IMG/VR virus record: IMGVR_UViG_3300040751_000710
Location: 1-35,008 of that record
Source of the DNA: a virus
Strand: one strand, 5' to 3'
DNA length: 35,008 bases
Part shown: one piece after another, positions 7,088 to 14,899 of the stretch
Layout of the letters: each line of letters begins with the position of its first letter
Position numbering within the stretch: the stretch's first letter is position 1
Position numbers and translations under genes: made by a program
Notes under the pieces: model-generated
The model's input: the letters and a program-made list of their open reading frames with translations, nothing else
The model's database searches: none
Told to the model about the DNA's origin: nothing

Positions 7088-7259
7088 TAGATTTCTTTCG
7101 CTGTTGACATTCTTTCATAATATTTGCTTTTGATTCGTCAAGCATTATGATCCAATCACGAATTTCATCTTGAGTCCGAAGGCATCCCACACAATATGAA
7201 ATGCCTTCAGAATTTTTCTCAAGTGTGCATGTACGAATGCACGGTGTTAGATTTCGCAA
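6993..7259 (-). CDS. DUF1289-like Cys-rich protein
   Basis: The segment TPCIRTCTLEKNSEGISYCVGCLRTQDEIRDW has the four-Cys pattern and the closing RTxDEIxxW of DUF1289, small bacterial proteins of unknown role. There is no ATG before the motif. I propose the TTG at 7259, giving 88 aa and a 13-base overlap with the end of the RNR gene; the frame stays open inside RNR to 7334 but that part would be a shadow. The C-terminal 30 residues are basic and overlap the next gene. Start uncertain, domain call fairly sure. Confidence 0.6.
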   Translation of the reverse strand: MRNLTPCIRTCTLEKNSEGISYCVGCLRTQDEIRDWIIMLDESKANIMKECQQRKKSNEKNITHLPEGGQHYQVKVGRERMGGSRAKR

Positions 7260-9157
7260 GCGCCTGCTACACAAGCCAACTCTTGTGCGCCTTCCGTCAT
7301 ATCTGACTTCTCGTAGAGGCTCAATGTAGACCAATCTACGTTCTTAGGCATTTTGTCTAGTTCCGTGATATATGTTTTTTCATCACAGTCTTGATATGGG
7401 GCTTGCTTATATACATGCTCACTGAATGGCAAGAACGATACGCCGCTCATCCACTCAAAGTTCTCATAGACCCATGCGCCTACTTCCATCCATTCATGCT
7501 CCTTCACAGAGATGGTTACAGATGGCTTATGCTCACACCAGTTCTTTTGATATTCAAGCCATAGTTCTAGTTGCTCTAGGGCTGTCATGTCAGTACGCAT
7601 CACCGCTTCTTGTGGTGCCTTCATTGGAAATGAGAAAACATAAGTATGCTCTGGCTTCATTACATCTTCTTCTACAGGAAAACCAGCATCTTTCATAAAG
7701 ATAGCAAGCGGGTCTTTCTTATCTGCACGAACAGTACGAATGTAGTAAGGGTTATGACGGGCATGAATACCAGATGCTGAATCAACCAACTGGCTCACGG
7801 TACCTGAAGGCTTTACGCAAGTGATAGCAGTTGATTGCGGAATACCTAGTTTGGCTGACCACTCTTCATTTGTTTTGATAGCAACTTGTTTTAGTTCTTC
7901 AAGTCTCTTATCGAGGCCTTCTTCTTTGCCATTAGTGAGAGTGCTATCCATAATACCAGTAAGAGAAACACCAAGTAGTCTCTCTTCTCTTGTATTATTG
8001 GTCCATGAACTAGAAAGGTATTTAAAGTTCGTTAAGGTTGATTGAAATGTGCCAAGAATTGTCGCAATCTCAACTTTCTTTTTAAGCGTTTTCATTGTGT
8101 CAGATGCACGAATGACTACCTCTGAAAGATTGCAAAATTGCTTTGATCTTAGGATGATTTCGGAACAGGGGTTTGTGCCGAAATCCCAGTCAGATTGTCG
8201 TCTACCGTTACGTTCAGCCTGTTCTTGGGCAGACTTACGGTTGAAGATGCCCCGTTCTCCAGATTTCGAGTCGTAAAGGGATTTCCATTCGTCCATGAAG
8301 ATACCGATTTCCGGTTTCTCCGTGTAGCATGCCGAGTTGTTTGCGAGGGCCCTTTGTGCATGATCTTCCCACCATTGTCCTGATTTAGCGACCCGCATAC
8401 GGTCATCGCTTAGATTTGAAAGAGAGATCAGTGCAGAACGGCGAACACCACCAACCACAACTACCTCAGCGATTTTGCATACCAAGTCGTGGCATTCTAG
8501 TGATGACAACTTACGTCCTGGTGCGTTCTTAAAGATATTTACTGTAAAACGAAACAACTGATCTAGTGGCTCTGGACCTGATGCACGACCACCAAATGTT
8601 TTTAGTGGAGCACCAGCAGGCCGAACTTTGCTTAGATCCCAGTTTGGAATCTGACCAGCGTATAGCATAGCAATAAGTTCTTTGAGTGATTTCGCCCAAC
8701 CTAATTTGCTATCTGGTACAACAATGGTTGTATCTGTAGAATGAAACTCATCAGCGACAAATGGTAATTTTGATACGTCTTGGCGTTCTACAGAGAAGCC
8801 AACACCTGTGCCATTCATTAGAATGTATAGAATCTCATCAAACACACGAGGATTATCAACAGCAACATATGAACAGTTATAGCCAGCGATATTCTCACGG
8901 CGTAGTGCTTCACCAGCAGACATAAGACAACGCATTGATGGCATAGTGTTCAAGCCAAGAACAGCCTGTTCTAGTTCTTTTCTCTCTGCCTTTGTCAATT
9001 CATAGTCACATTGTTCATTCAGTTGACGCTCAAAGAAGTCAAAATACCGACCAACAGTTTCATCCCAAGTTTCTCGACGGCCTAGTTCTGGTTGCCATCG
9101 ACTATATCGTGATAGGTGGATGAACGATTGATATTCTGTTGGCAGATAGTTATTCAT
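7247..9157 (-). CDS. nrdJ: adenosylcobalamin-dependent (class II) ribonucleotide reductase
   Basis: 636 aa. It reduces ribonucleotides to deoxyribonucleotides using a cobalamin-generated thiyl radical, without oxygen dependence. Key residues are visible: Cys95 in GYNCSYVAV, Cys331 and Glu333 in NPCSEII, Cys342 in QFCNLSEVV, and a C-terminal CVAGAC pair (629/634) that relays reducing power. The layout is closest to the monomeric Lactobacillus-type triphosphate reductase, somewhat shorter than that protein's roughly 740 residues. No class I nrdA/B is present here, so B12 must come from the host or sea water. It overlaps thyX by 8 bases. Confidence 0.92.
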   Translation of the reverse strand: MNNYLPTEYQSFIHLSRYSRWQPELGRRETWDETVGRYFDFFERQLNEQCDYELTKAERKELEQAVLGLNTMPSMRCLMSAGEALRRENIAGYNCSYVAVDNPRVFDEILYILMNGTGVGFSVERQDVSKLPFVADEFHSTDTTIVVPDSKLGWAKSLKELIAMLYAGQIPNWDLSKVRPAGAPLKTFGGRASGPEPLDQLFRFTVNIFKNAPGRKLSSLECHDLVCKIAEVVVVGGVRRSALISLSNLSDDRMRVAKSGQWWEDHAQRALANNSACYTEKPEIGIFMDEWKSLYDSKSGERGIFNRKSAQEQAERNGRRQSDWDFGTNPCSEIILRSKQFCNLSEVVIRASDTMKTLKKKVEIATILGTFQSTLTNFKYLSSSWTNNTREERLLGVSLTGIMDSTLTNGKEEGLDKRLEELKQVAIKTNEEWSAKLGIPQSTAITCVKPSGTVSQLVDSASGIHARHNPYYIRTVRADKKDPLAIFMKDAGFPVEEDVMKPEHTYVFSFPMKAPQEAVMRTDMTALEQLELWLEYQKNWCEHKPSVTISVKEHEWMEVGAWVYENFEWMSGVSFLPFSEHVYKQAPYQDCDEKTYITELDKMPKNVDWSTLSLYEKSDMTEGAQELACVAGACEI

Positions 9158-9779
9158 TATTGTCTCCTTCGATTAAGTATTTCCATGAAATGGGAAATAG
9201 TTTCTGCGTTTCTTCACTTATTTGGTTTGCTATAATTTGTGTCTCAGCTTGAGTGTCGCTCTTACATCTAAGATTGCATACCCTAGCAAATGCGAATAGT
9301 GTACCACTCCAATACCATTCAGTCATCATGTTTTGTGGTAGTACCATTCTCGCCATTTCTGGCGCAATATTCTTGTTCAATAGATTCTCATATGTCTCCT
9401 TACAGTATAACATCGTTGAAGCAATGCTGTGTTCGACTGTTTCATCGCTACTACCTTGCTTCTTGTCTTCTGCTTTCAGGCGCCACTCTTTTGGAATATA
9501 AAACTCCGGTTCGTCATCCACATATCTGCGGCTGACTTCGTTCCATACTAGACCAACTTGATGCTTTACAAGTTGTCTGGCTACAAATATTGGGGCTTTT
9601 ATGTGGAATTGCAATGACGCATGACCAAAAGGAGACCAATGATTATGTTGTGCTAGAAAACGAATGAGTCTTTCATCTTTGTCTGTACTGAACTCCTTGT
9701 GTTCTTTTGCGAATGATACTCTTGCGGCATTAACTACCGATAGGTCAGTACCCATACTATCTACCAAAGTTACTTTCAT
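9150..9779 (-). CDS. thyX: flavin-dependent thymidylate synthase
   Basis: 209 aa from the ATG at 9779. ThyX makes dTMP from dUMP with FAD and methylene-tetrahydrofolate. The signature region reads ARQLVKHQVGLVWNEVSRRY, a common variant of the RHRxxSxNExSxR motif with Ser83 intact. HNHWSPFGHASLQF upstream is the FAD-binding block, and NLRCKSDTQAETQ near the C-terminus is also typical. The gene is sandwiched between primase (ending 2 bases upstream) and RNR, a replication/dNTP-supply operon. Confidence 0.95.
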   Translation of the reverse strand: MKVTLVDSMGTDLSVVNAARVSFAKEHKEFSTDKDERLIRFLAQHNHWSPFGHASLQFHIKAPIFVARQLVKHQVGLVWNEVSRRYVDDEPEFYIPKEWRLKAEDKKQGSSDETVEHSIASTMLYCKETYENLLNKNIAPEMARMVLPQNMMTEWYWSGTLFAFARVCNLRCKSDTQAETQIIANQISEETQKLFPISWKYLIEGDNNE

Positions 9780-9780
9780 A

Positions 9781-10788
9781 CTATACTTTTCTCCATTCAC
9801 TTAACTTTGCTTTCGCTTTTAGATTTGAAAACGTGTTAGCATTTATAATACCAATAACCTCTGGAATGCTTCTTCCAGACAGTATCATATCATTTATATC
9901 TTTTTCTTTCAAATAATTCGGCCAGATGCACACCGAGTGTCCAGATGAAATATTTTTATCTATTTTACTCAATATATGTACGGATCTCGGTTCATTGTCG
10001 TAAATATACACAACATCTTGTATGTCCAGAGATTTCATATCTGACCCAGCCATAGCAAGACTATTAGATAAGAACATACTATCTATCGGTCCCTCGGTGA
10101 CATAAACTCGTTTGCGCTTGTCTACCTCTTCTAGCCCAAACACCTTTGTTGCATTCTCATCTACCATGATCGTAATGTATTTGACTGCCGACTTGCCAAA
10201 TGCACGACCTTGAAAGCCGATTAGATTCTCACGCTCATCAAAGAATGGTATGATTAGTCTAGGCTCATCTCTCTTCTCATCTAGTTTGTTTGGCACCACA
10301 GAATTTACGAACTTAGCAAATTTGGGTGCATAGAATAATTTACGATGATACTCTTTTGGTATCATGCGCTTCTCAACATACTTCTTCGCAGGATGATCTG
10401 GGTCTAACTGAGAAATCTTTTTAAGCGTTTTAAGAGGGGTGTTTGTGTAATATTTTCTCTTGGTGAACTTTATCCCAGTCTTCCCCGTCTGTCGCTCCAC
10501 GGGCTTCCTACCCTTGTCCACAAAGCGTTCAGTGCGGTACTCTCGATGTAACTCATTGTTTACATGAGATATTAACCGGTCGATGTTTGCGCTAGTGCCG
10601 CAGTTGTGGCATTTGTACAAATATGCACCCTCAACCAGAAACACATAGCCTCTGGCTTTGAGTTTGTTGCTCTGACTGTCACCGCAAAATGGACAGCGAA
10701 AGTTGAATAGATTGTTGTCCTTTCGCTTGAACTGCGAAAGTTGACCTGACAAGATATTCAGGTATTTCAAATCAATGTAATTGCTCAT
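9781..10788 (-). CDS. DNA primase, gp61-like
   Basis: 335 aa. An N-terminal zinc-ribbon (Cys32, Cys35, Cys60, Cys63: RCPFCG and KCHNCG) recognises template. A TOPRIM catalytic core follows, with RVYVTEGPIDSMF (Glu) and VVYIYDNEPRS (DxD-like). Between them, PRLIIPFFDERENLIGFQGRAFG is the usual linker block of phage and DnaG primases. It synthesises RNA primers with the gp41-type helicase encoded at 33008-34423. A near-perfect promoter directly precedes the ATG. Confidence 0.9.
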   Translation of the reverse strand: MSNYIDLKYLNILSGQLSQFKRKDNNLFNFRCPFCGDSQSNKLKARGYVFLVEGAYLYKCHNCGTSANIDRLISHVNNELHREYRTERFVDKGRKPVERQTGKTGIKFTKRKYYTNTPLKTLKKISQLDPDHPAKKYVEKRMIPKEYHRKLFYAPKFAKFVNSVVPNKLDEKRDEPRLIIPFFDERENLIGFQGRAFGKSAVKYITIMVDENATKVFGLEEVDKRKRVYVTEGPIDSMFLSNSLAMAGSDMKSLDIQDVVYIYDNEPRSVHILSKIDKNISSGHSVCIWPNYLKEKDINDMILSGRSIPEVIGIINANTFSNLKAKAKLSEWRKV

Positions 10789-10798
10789 AATGTAAAAG

Positions 10799-10827
10799 AT
10801 TATATAAGATTAATGTCTTCTTGTCAA
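10799..10827 (-). promoter_or_regulatory. consensus sigma70 promoter TTGACA-17-TATAAT
   Basis: -35 TTGACA (10827-10822), 17-base spacer and -10 TATAAT (10804-10799) all match consensus. Transcription would begin about 7 bases on, near 10792, leaving only about 4 bases before the primase ATG at 10788. The mRNA would be almost leaderless. The -35 overlaps the stop codon of the preceding gene. This is the boundary between the late and replication units. Confidence 0.8.
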
Positions 10828-11099
10828 GTAAAAATTTTCTGAATAGCCTCGAGGCCACCAGATAGTGCAAAGCCAATGACAATGGCTCCACCTACAATAG
10901 ACCACTTCCAGCGTTCAAGATGAGTAACCCGATTATCCATGCGCTTATTAATCGCATCCTGGTCTTTACGAATCTCTTTCATCTCAGCCAGAAGTTCATC
11001 CTTCATGTCTGAAACTCGTTTGTGTAACAATTCGTGTTCTGCCTTTGATTCTTTTCTTAGATCGTTTATGTAATCAAAGAGGGCGTCATTGTCAGGCAT
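10824..11099 (-). CDS. coiled-coil membrane protein, XhlA/holin-accessory-like
   Basis: 91 aa. A long charged coiled coil (about residues 5-65) is followed by a single C-terminal membrane segment SIVGGAIVIGFALSGGLEAI. This architecture matches XhlA-type proteins that sit beside holins. Its place at the end of the spanin/lipase cassette fits a lysis role, by context only. It overlaps the previous gene by 8 bases. Confidence 0.6.
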   Translation of the reverse strand: MPDNDALFDYINDLRKESKAEHELLHKRVSDMKDELLAEMKEIRKDQDAINKRMDNRVTHLERWKWSIVGGAIVIGFALSGGLEAIQKIFT

Positions 11100-11403
11100 C
11101 TTCGTCTTCCTTCACGATTGGTGGGCATGAGCATAACTTTACCTCAAGCCTTGCCTCTAGTTCGTCTATTTTTTTAGTAATGTGTGGGTATTTCTTACGC
11201 CACGCATCTTCTGGCTGTTCAAGCCAAGTCCATCCCCAACGCTTTATCAAGAAATCGCATGTCAAATCAAACTTTGCATAGAGCCACAACCCAAGTCGTG
11301 TGCTTTGAAAATAAGTCGAAAATGCAAGCCCAAACAGTGAGCCTACAAGTGCAGTGTAAATCCACAAGCGATCACTCGCCATTCTCTCAATTATTTCCCA
11401 CAT
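11092..11403 (-). CDS. small membrane protein in lysis cassette
   Basis: 103 aa. One or two hydrophobic stretches lie in the first half (WIYTALVGSLFGLAFSTYF and LGLWLYAKFDLTCDFLI), then an amphipathic WGWTWLEQPEDAWRKKYP segment and a charged coiled-coil-like tail. It could be a holin or antiholin; there is no motif to decide. It begins 5 bases after the lipase gene ends. Confidence 0.5.
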   Translation of the reverse strand: MWEIIERMASDRLWIYTALVGSLFGLAFSTYFQSTRLGLWLYAKFDLTCDFLIKRWGWTWLEQPEDAWRKKYPHITKKIDELEARLEVKLCSCPPIVKEDEDA

Positions 11404-11408
11404 CTGTT

Positions 11409-12152
11409 TTATTTATTCTCTTCTAGATTTTTGCCAAGTTTCTTAACGTACAGTCCCATAGAATGATCAAATGCACCATCAAAAGGTTGACCCTTTGATA
11501 ATGCTCTAAGGCGACCTCTGATTTTATCTTTTAATCTCTGCCACCAAGTCATTCTGCGTATATTACCATACATATTGATATATGTCAAGTCGCCATGATG
11601 TCTATAGAACATAATCATTGGTGGGACTGTGGTGACAATATCATTATTATTTACAATACGATAATGTGGTGTTTTAATTTCATCTATAAAACTCTGGGTG
11701 CCCGCTCTTGGTGAACCAAAAGTATACAACTCCCATACCTTAACTATGTTTTCAAAACGAGAACAAGCAATGGTTGCCATAGCCGCACCAAGTGAATGGC
11801 CAGTAATGTAGAATTTTTTGTTTTTATGTTTCACATGGTGATCTTTAATCTGTGGCCAGAGTTTGTCTAGTTCGCCTCTGAAGCCTGCATGTACCCAGCC
11901 ATCAGTCTGACTTTGTACAGGCTTTGCATTAAGGTCTGCGAGTACGTCACCAATCTCTGTTGGCTCTGTGCCTCTGAAACATAAGACATATTCACTTCTA
12001 TTCCATACAGCATAGCATTGTGCGCCATCAACTTCAAAAAACTTTGACCCAAGATATCCCATCTTGAAATATAGTTGCTGAACTGCTTCACCTTCATCTA
12101 GATATGCGGCCTCACTTAGTTTCGCCATTCGGTGTGCTATTTGTAGATTCAT
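11409..12152 (-). CDS. class 3 (fungal-type) lipase
   Basis: 247 aa alpha/beta hydrolase. The nucleophile elbow FYITGHSLGAAMA places Ser120. Asp171 in NNNDIVTTVPP and His230 in FDHSMGLY complete the triad, and YVLCFRGTEP near residue 55-64 supplies the oxyanion block. This is the full set of the lipase class 3 family (PF01764), which cleaves acylglycerols or phospholipids. There is no signal peptide, so it would reach membranes only after holin action or from inside. It directly follows and overlaps (41 bases) the o-spanin gene, suggesting a role in lysis or envelope damage. Confidence 0.85.
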   Translation of the reverse strand: MNLQIAHRMAKLSEAAYLDEGEAVQQLYFKMGYLGSKFFEVDGAQCYAVWNRSEYVLCFRGTEPTEIGDVLADLNAKPVQSQTDGWVHAGFRGELDKLWPQIKDHHVKHKNKKFYITGHSLGAAMATIACSRFENIVKVWELYTFGSPRAGTQSFIDEIKTPHYRIVNNNDIVTTVPPMIMFYRHHGDLTYINMYGNIRRMTWWQRLKDKIRGRLRALSKGQPFDGAFDHSMGLYVKKLGKNLEENK

Positions 12153-12543
12153 TCCCTTGATCTCCGTCGTCTGTCACGGCTTCTTCATAATAAAGGATAA
12201 TCTGTGTTTGCTGATTGATGAATCGCCGCATCTCTGCGACATTCAGTGCTAAGTTTTCGTAGTCTTTTATGCTCAATGCAACGAATGCTAGTTCGCCATT
12301 GACACTCTTAAACTCTTCAATGAAGACCTGAAGTGTCTCCTTGTTTACAACGTAAATCTTAGTGTCAATCAGATTTACTGGCTTCGGTCTCGCTACTGTC
12401 GGTATTGTTGTCTTTTCGATCTTGGTCACTACCTTGATCTCCGGCTCCGGCATCACTCGACTGCAACCAACTAGGGAGAGGCTTATCGCCGCTACCGCCA
12501 GTATCTTCCATGATTTTACGCCAAATCTTTGCTGTTGCACCAT
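12112..12543 (-). CDS. o-spanin-like outer-membrane lipoprotein (Rz1-like)
   Basis: 143 aa. The N-terminus has basic residues, a hydrophobic stretch and a lipobox SLSLVGC, placing the lipidated Cys at 27. The mature part is largely extended with a polar C-terminal tail. Its first 179 bases overlap the end of the upstream membrane coiled-coil gene in another frame, the classic Rz/Rz1 arrangement. Spanins join inner and outer membranes to destroy the outer membrane at lysis. It is longer than lambda Rz1. AAGGA precedes the ATG. Confidence 0.7.
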   Translation of the reverse strand: MVQQQRFGVKSWKILAVAAISLSLVGCSRVMPEPEIKVVTKIEKTTIPTVARPKPVNLIDTKIYVVNKETLQVFIEEFKSVNGELAFVALSIKDYENLALNVAEMRRFINQQTQIILYYEEAVTDDGDQGNESTNSTPNGETK

Positions 12544-12868
12544 TCATCCGTCCTTCTAAATCTTCTGCATCAGTCAATGCATCCTTGAGTAAATCAAGTT
12601 CTCTTAACTTGTTACGCAGGTTATCACCATATTCTTCGGCTTTCTTTAAGTCGCCCTGTAATGTCTTATTTAGATCGCCCAGTCTTGCCATGTCTGCCTG
12701 AAGAGTGTTTACGCTATCGTTTGCTGTCTGTACAGCGATTTCAAGTTGAGCGTTGTTCTTCTGCAACGTGGCTATTTTATTTTGTGTCGTATCGTAATAA
12801 TACTTGGCACCGTAACCTACAGCACCAAGTATTCCGATTACAATGACCATAGCATAGAGTTTAATCAT
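12365..12868 (-). CDS. i-spanin-like inner-membrane coiled-coil protein (Rz-like)
   Basis: 167 aa. A single N-terminal membrane anchor (about residues 4-22) is followed by a long periplasmic coiled coil rich in Gln, Lys, Leu and Asp (QNKIATLQKNNAQLEIAVQT...), then an acidic, low-complexity tail. This is the Rz topology, and the o-spanin-like gene starts inside its 3' end. The ATG overlaps the stop of the 41-aa membrane protein (ATGA). The acidic tail is forced partly by the overlapping o-spanin frame. Confidence 0.7.
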   Translation of the reverse strand: MIKLYAMVIVIGILGAVGYGAKYYYDTTQNKIATLQKNNAQLEIAVQTANDSVNTLQADMARLGDLNKTLQGDLKKAEEYGDNLRNKLRELDLLKDALTDAEDLEGRMNGATAKIWRKIMEDTGGSGDKPLPSWLQSSDAGAGDQGSDQDRKDNNTDSSETEASKSD

Positions 12869-12990
12869 ATATTTTTCTTAATCCATCTGTATCCAGCATA
12901 TGCGGCGAGTAGAACAATAATTGTTCCAATACCATCAACCCATGACGTATTATTAATTGCGTCTATTAATTCTGCTGTAATCCAATCCAT
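12865..12990 (-). CDS. 41-aa membrane protein, holin candidate
   Basis: MDWITAELIDAINNTSWVDG, then a hydrophobic segment GTIIVLLAAYAGY and a basic end RWIKKNI. One membrane span with a positive C-terminus, directly upstream of and coupled (ATGA) to the i-spanin-like gene. Position and topology would suit a pinholin or accessory holin, but this is inference. Confidence 0.55.
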   Translation of the reverse strand: MDWITAELIDAINNTSWVDGIGTIIVLLAAYAGYRWIKKNI

Positions 12991-13152
12991 TTATTCGGAC
13001 TTCCAGATTGTCCATGCGCCCCATGCGATTGCTATGCCAGCGGCGATCTTAGCGAGTGGTGCCATGAACAGAACGAGGCATCCAAGTACGATGAGCATTC
13101 CGCCATCCCATGATGTCCGCTCTTTTGCTCTTGTTTTCATCCAATTTAACAT
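12991..13152 (-). CDS. 53-aa membrane protein, holin candidate
   Basis: Starts MLNWMKTRAKERTSWDGG at the ATG at 13152, which has an AAGGAG ribosome site; an in-frame extension to 13194 is not favoured. Two hydrophobic segments follow (MLIVLGCLVLFMAP and IAAGIAIAWGAWTIW), with a basic N-terminus. Together with the 41-aa protein just downstream it is a plausible holin pair. Its first 104 bases overlap the end of the preceding structural gene. Confidence 0.55.
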   Translation of the reverse strand: MLNWMKTRAKERTSWDGGMLIVLGCLVLFMAPLAKIAAGIAIAWGAWTIWKSE

Positions 13153-13591
13153 TTGTAAACTCCTTAAAAGTTTTCTTTCCTTGCTTAGACACATCGTTTT
13201 TCAAGACTTGCCTTACTTCTTCTACAGCAAAGGTCTTGTTCGATGTTTTGAAGTCTTTCTTACGCATGATAGTTTTAGCAACCAACTCAAGTTCTTGACC
13301 AGATAACTTTAGAACAAAGGGCATGTTAATATCAGTCTGCATATCTTTCATTACTGCTTCGGCATCTGGGCCGAGTTTAGCAATAGGCTTACCAAACTTC
13401 TTGAATACCTGTTTGAATATACGAGTTAGTTCGGCAACTGTGATTTGCTTCTTGTTTCTTTCATCATTCACACGATCAAGAAAATGTCTTGTAAACTCAA
13501 CATCAATACCAACTTTGGCAAACAACTTGTCAGCATATTTTTCAATCTGCGCCAAGTCTTGTCTTGTGATTGTTTTCTCTGTTATATACAT
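13049..13591 (-). CDS. conserved T4-like marine phage protein, function unknown
   Basis: 180 aa from the ATG at 13591 (TAATG overlap with the upstream stop). Blocks such as IDVEFTRHFLDRVNDERNKK, KKFGKPIAKLGPDAEAVMKD and MRKKDFKTSNKTF recur in cyanophage and other marine T4-like genomes, where the protein is found near tail or structural genes. It is Lys-rich and helical, with no transmembrane segment. The last 34 residues overlap the 53-aa membrane gene. Confidence 0.65.
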   Translation of the reverse strand: MYITEKTITRQDLAQIEKYADKLFAKVGIDVEFTRHFLDRVNDERNKKQITVAELTRIFKQVFKKFGKPIAKLGPDAEAVMKDMQTDINMPFVLKLSGQELELVAKTIMRKKDFKTSNKTFAVEEVRQVLKNDVSKQGKKTFKEFTNVKLDENKSKRADIMGWRNAHRTWMPRSVHGTTR

Positions 13592-14898
13592 TATCGTGTA
13601 ATCTCTTCCCAATCCAATGAAGCGAAAACATCTTCAGCATCAGTTGCCGGAGCAATCAAAAACGAAAGTGGTTCCCTAACACCAGCAAATGAATCTCTCT
13701 CTAACTGAAACTTGAATAGCGCCTCTTTTAGAATATTCATCGTGGGAGAACCTTGATTAGAGGAATTTAAATACCCCTGTGCAAGAACTCTACCACCACC
13801 ATCATGTGCAGTTCCAGATATGGTGTATTCGACTGAAGAATCGGCACCGGCACTTGTCCAAGCAGATGTTGTTACCACCCCGCCCGCAACAACTCTCCAT
13901 GAGAAGTTTACACCATTACCAACCCCCAATAGAGACAATGCAGTCAAAATAACAATTGCATCCTCTCGGCCAGATTTCAGTCTAATAGAAACTACAGGAT
14001 AATATGTTCCGGCAGTGGTCAGATCGTATGCATCTGTAATTGGTGTTCCAACAGCGTGTTGTCTACCTCTTAGTTCATATCCACCTTCAGCGATAACACT
14101 GCTACAAATTTGTTTTGCCTGACTTGCACCAGAAGTTGCACCAGTGTTTGTAATTTCTTGTCTTAATGGCAAAGATGCAGTTGTCATGTATGTGGAATCA
14201 ATTTCATTTGCATGATGGAATACATGACACACAATAAACTGTCCATTGACTACAAACCCAAAACGCACACTACCAGCACCAAGCCACTCAAAGTCAAACC
14301 ACATAAGTTGAACCTTAGTCAAATCTAAAGTCACTCCACTGGGCCCAGTGCCATCTAATGGGTCAACATTCCAGTTTGCCTTTGCAATTTTTGTATCAAC
14401 TACACTACCAGTTACTTTACTTCGCAATACCACTGATACATCGCTATCGTCTTGTTCTAAGAAGATACCATTTTCAGAACCAAAATAACCAACTCGCTGT
14501 CTAAGATTAGTTTTTGATGTAGCAAATAAAAAACTTGAAAGAATCAATAGACTTTTGCCGGGTTGATATGAAAATGTCTTATTAGATTCTCTTAGAATTT
14601 CATCACCAGAACTTGAACCAACATCTAACTCAATAAGTCCTTCATCACCGTTAAATGTCGATGATGCTGTTCCTGTTGTGTCCTCTGCAAAGAGTCCGTT
14701 GTCAGCGTATCTATGACTACTATCAAACAAAGTAAGTGGTTGTGAGACTCTCATTCTACCAAAAGAATCAGAAGATGTGTTTAGATTGCCCGCATTAACA
14801 TATGTTGAGGGGCCAGCCTGACCAGCAACCATAACAACTTCATAGATTGTTTTGTTGCCAGGAAGAAATTCGCTAGTGTCTGTTCTGAATTGCGCCAT
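13591..14898 (-). CDS. virion structural protein, tail/fibre-like
   Basis: 435 aa from the ATG at 14898. Starts MAQFRTDTSEFLPGNKTIYE. Rich in Ser, Thr, Gly and beta-forming residues, with SFGRMRVSQPLTLFDSSHRY near residue 45, a block I associate with structural proteins of marine T4-like phages. No catalytic motif is visible. Likely part of a tail, baseplate or fibre assembly. The frame runs 69 bases further upstream but only through the end of the preceding gene, so the later ATG is chosen. Confidence 0.65.
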   Translation of the reverse strand: MAQFRTDTSEFLPGNKTIYEVVMVAGQAGPSTYVNAGNLNTSSDSFGRMRVSQPLTLFDSSHRYADNGLFAEDTTGTASSTFNGDEGLIELDVGSSSGDEILRESNKTFSYQPGKSLLILSSFLFATSKTNLRQRVGYFGSENGIFLEQDDSDVSVVLRSKVTGSVVDTKIAKANWNVDPLDGTGPSGVTLDLTKVQLMWFDFEWLGAGSVRFGFVVNGQFIVCHVFHHANEIDSTYMTTASLPLRQEITNTGATSGASQAKQICSSVIAEGGYELRGRQHAVGTPITDAYDLTTAGTYYPVVSIRLKSGREDAIVILTALSLLGVGNGVNFSWRVVAGGVVTTSAWTSAGADSSVEYTISGTAHDGGGRVLAQGYLNSSNQGSPTMNILKEALFKFQLERDSFAGVREPLSFLIAPATDAEDVFASLDWEEITR

Positions 14899-14899
14899 T

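Noticed and set aside
11403-11420. AATAAATA as a fifth late promoter
   Set aside because: It differs from TATAAATA at the first base and lies 6 bases from the ATG, too close to give a usable transcript.
12746-13306. 186-codon plus-strand frame
   Set aside because: It is antisense to four coupled minus-strand genes of the lysis region; composition looks like a mirror of helical coding sequence.
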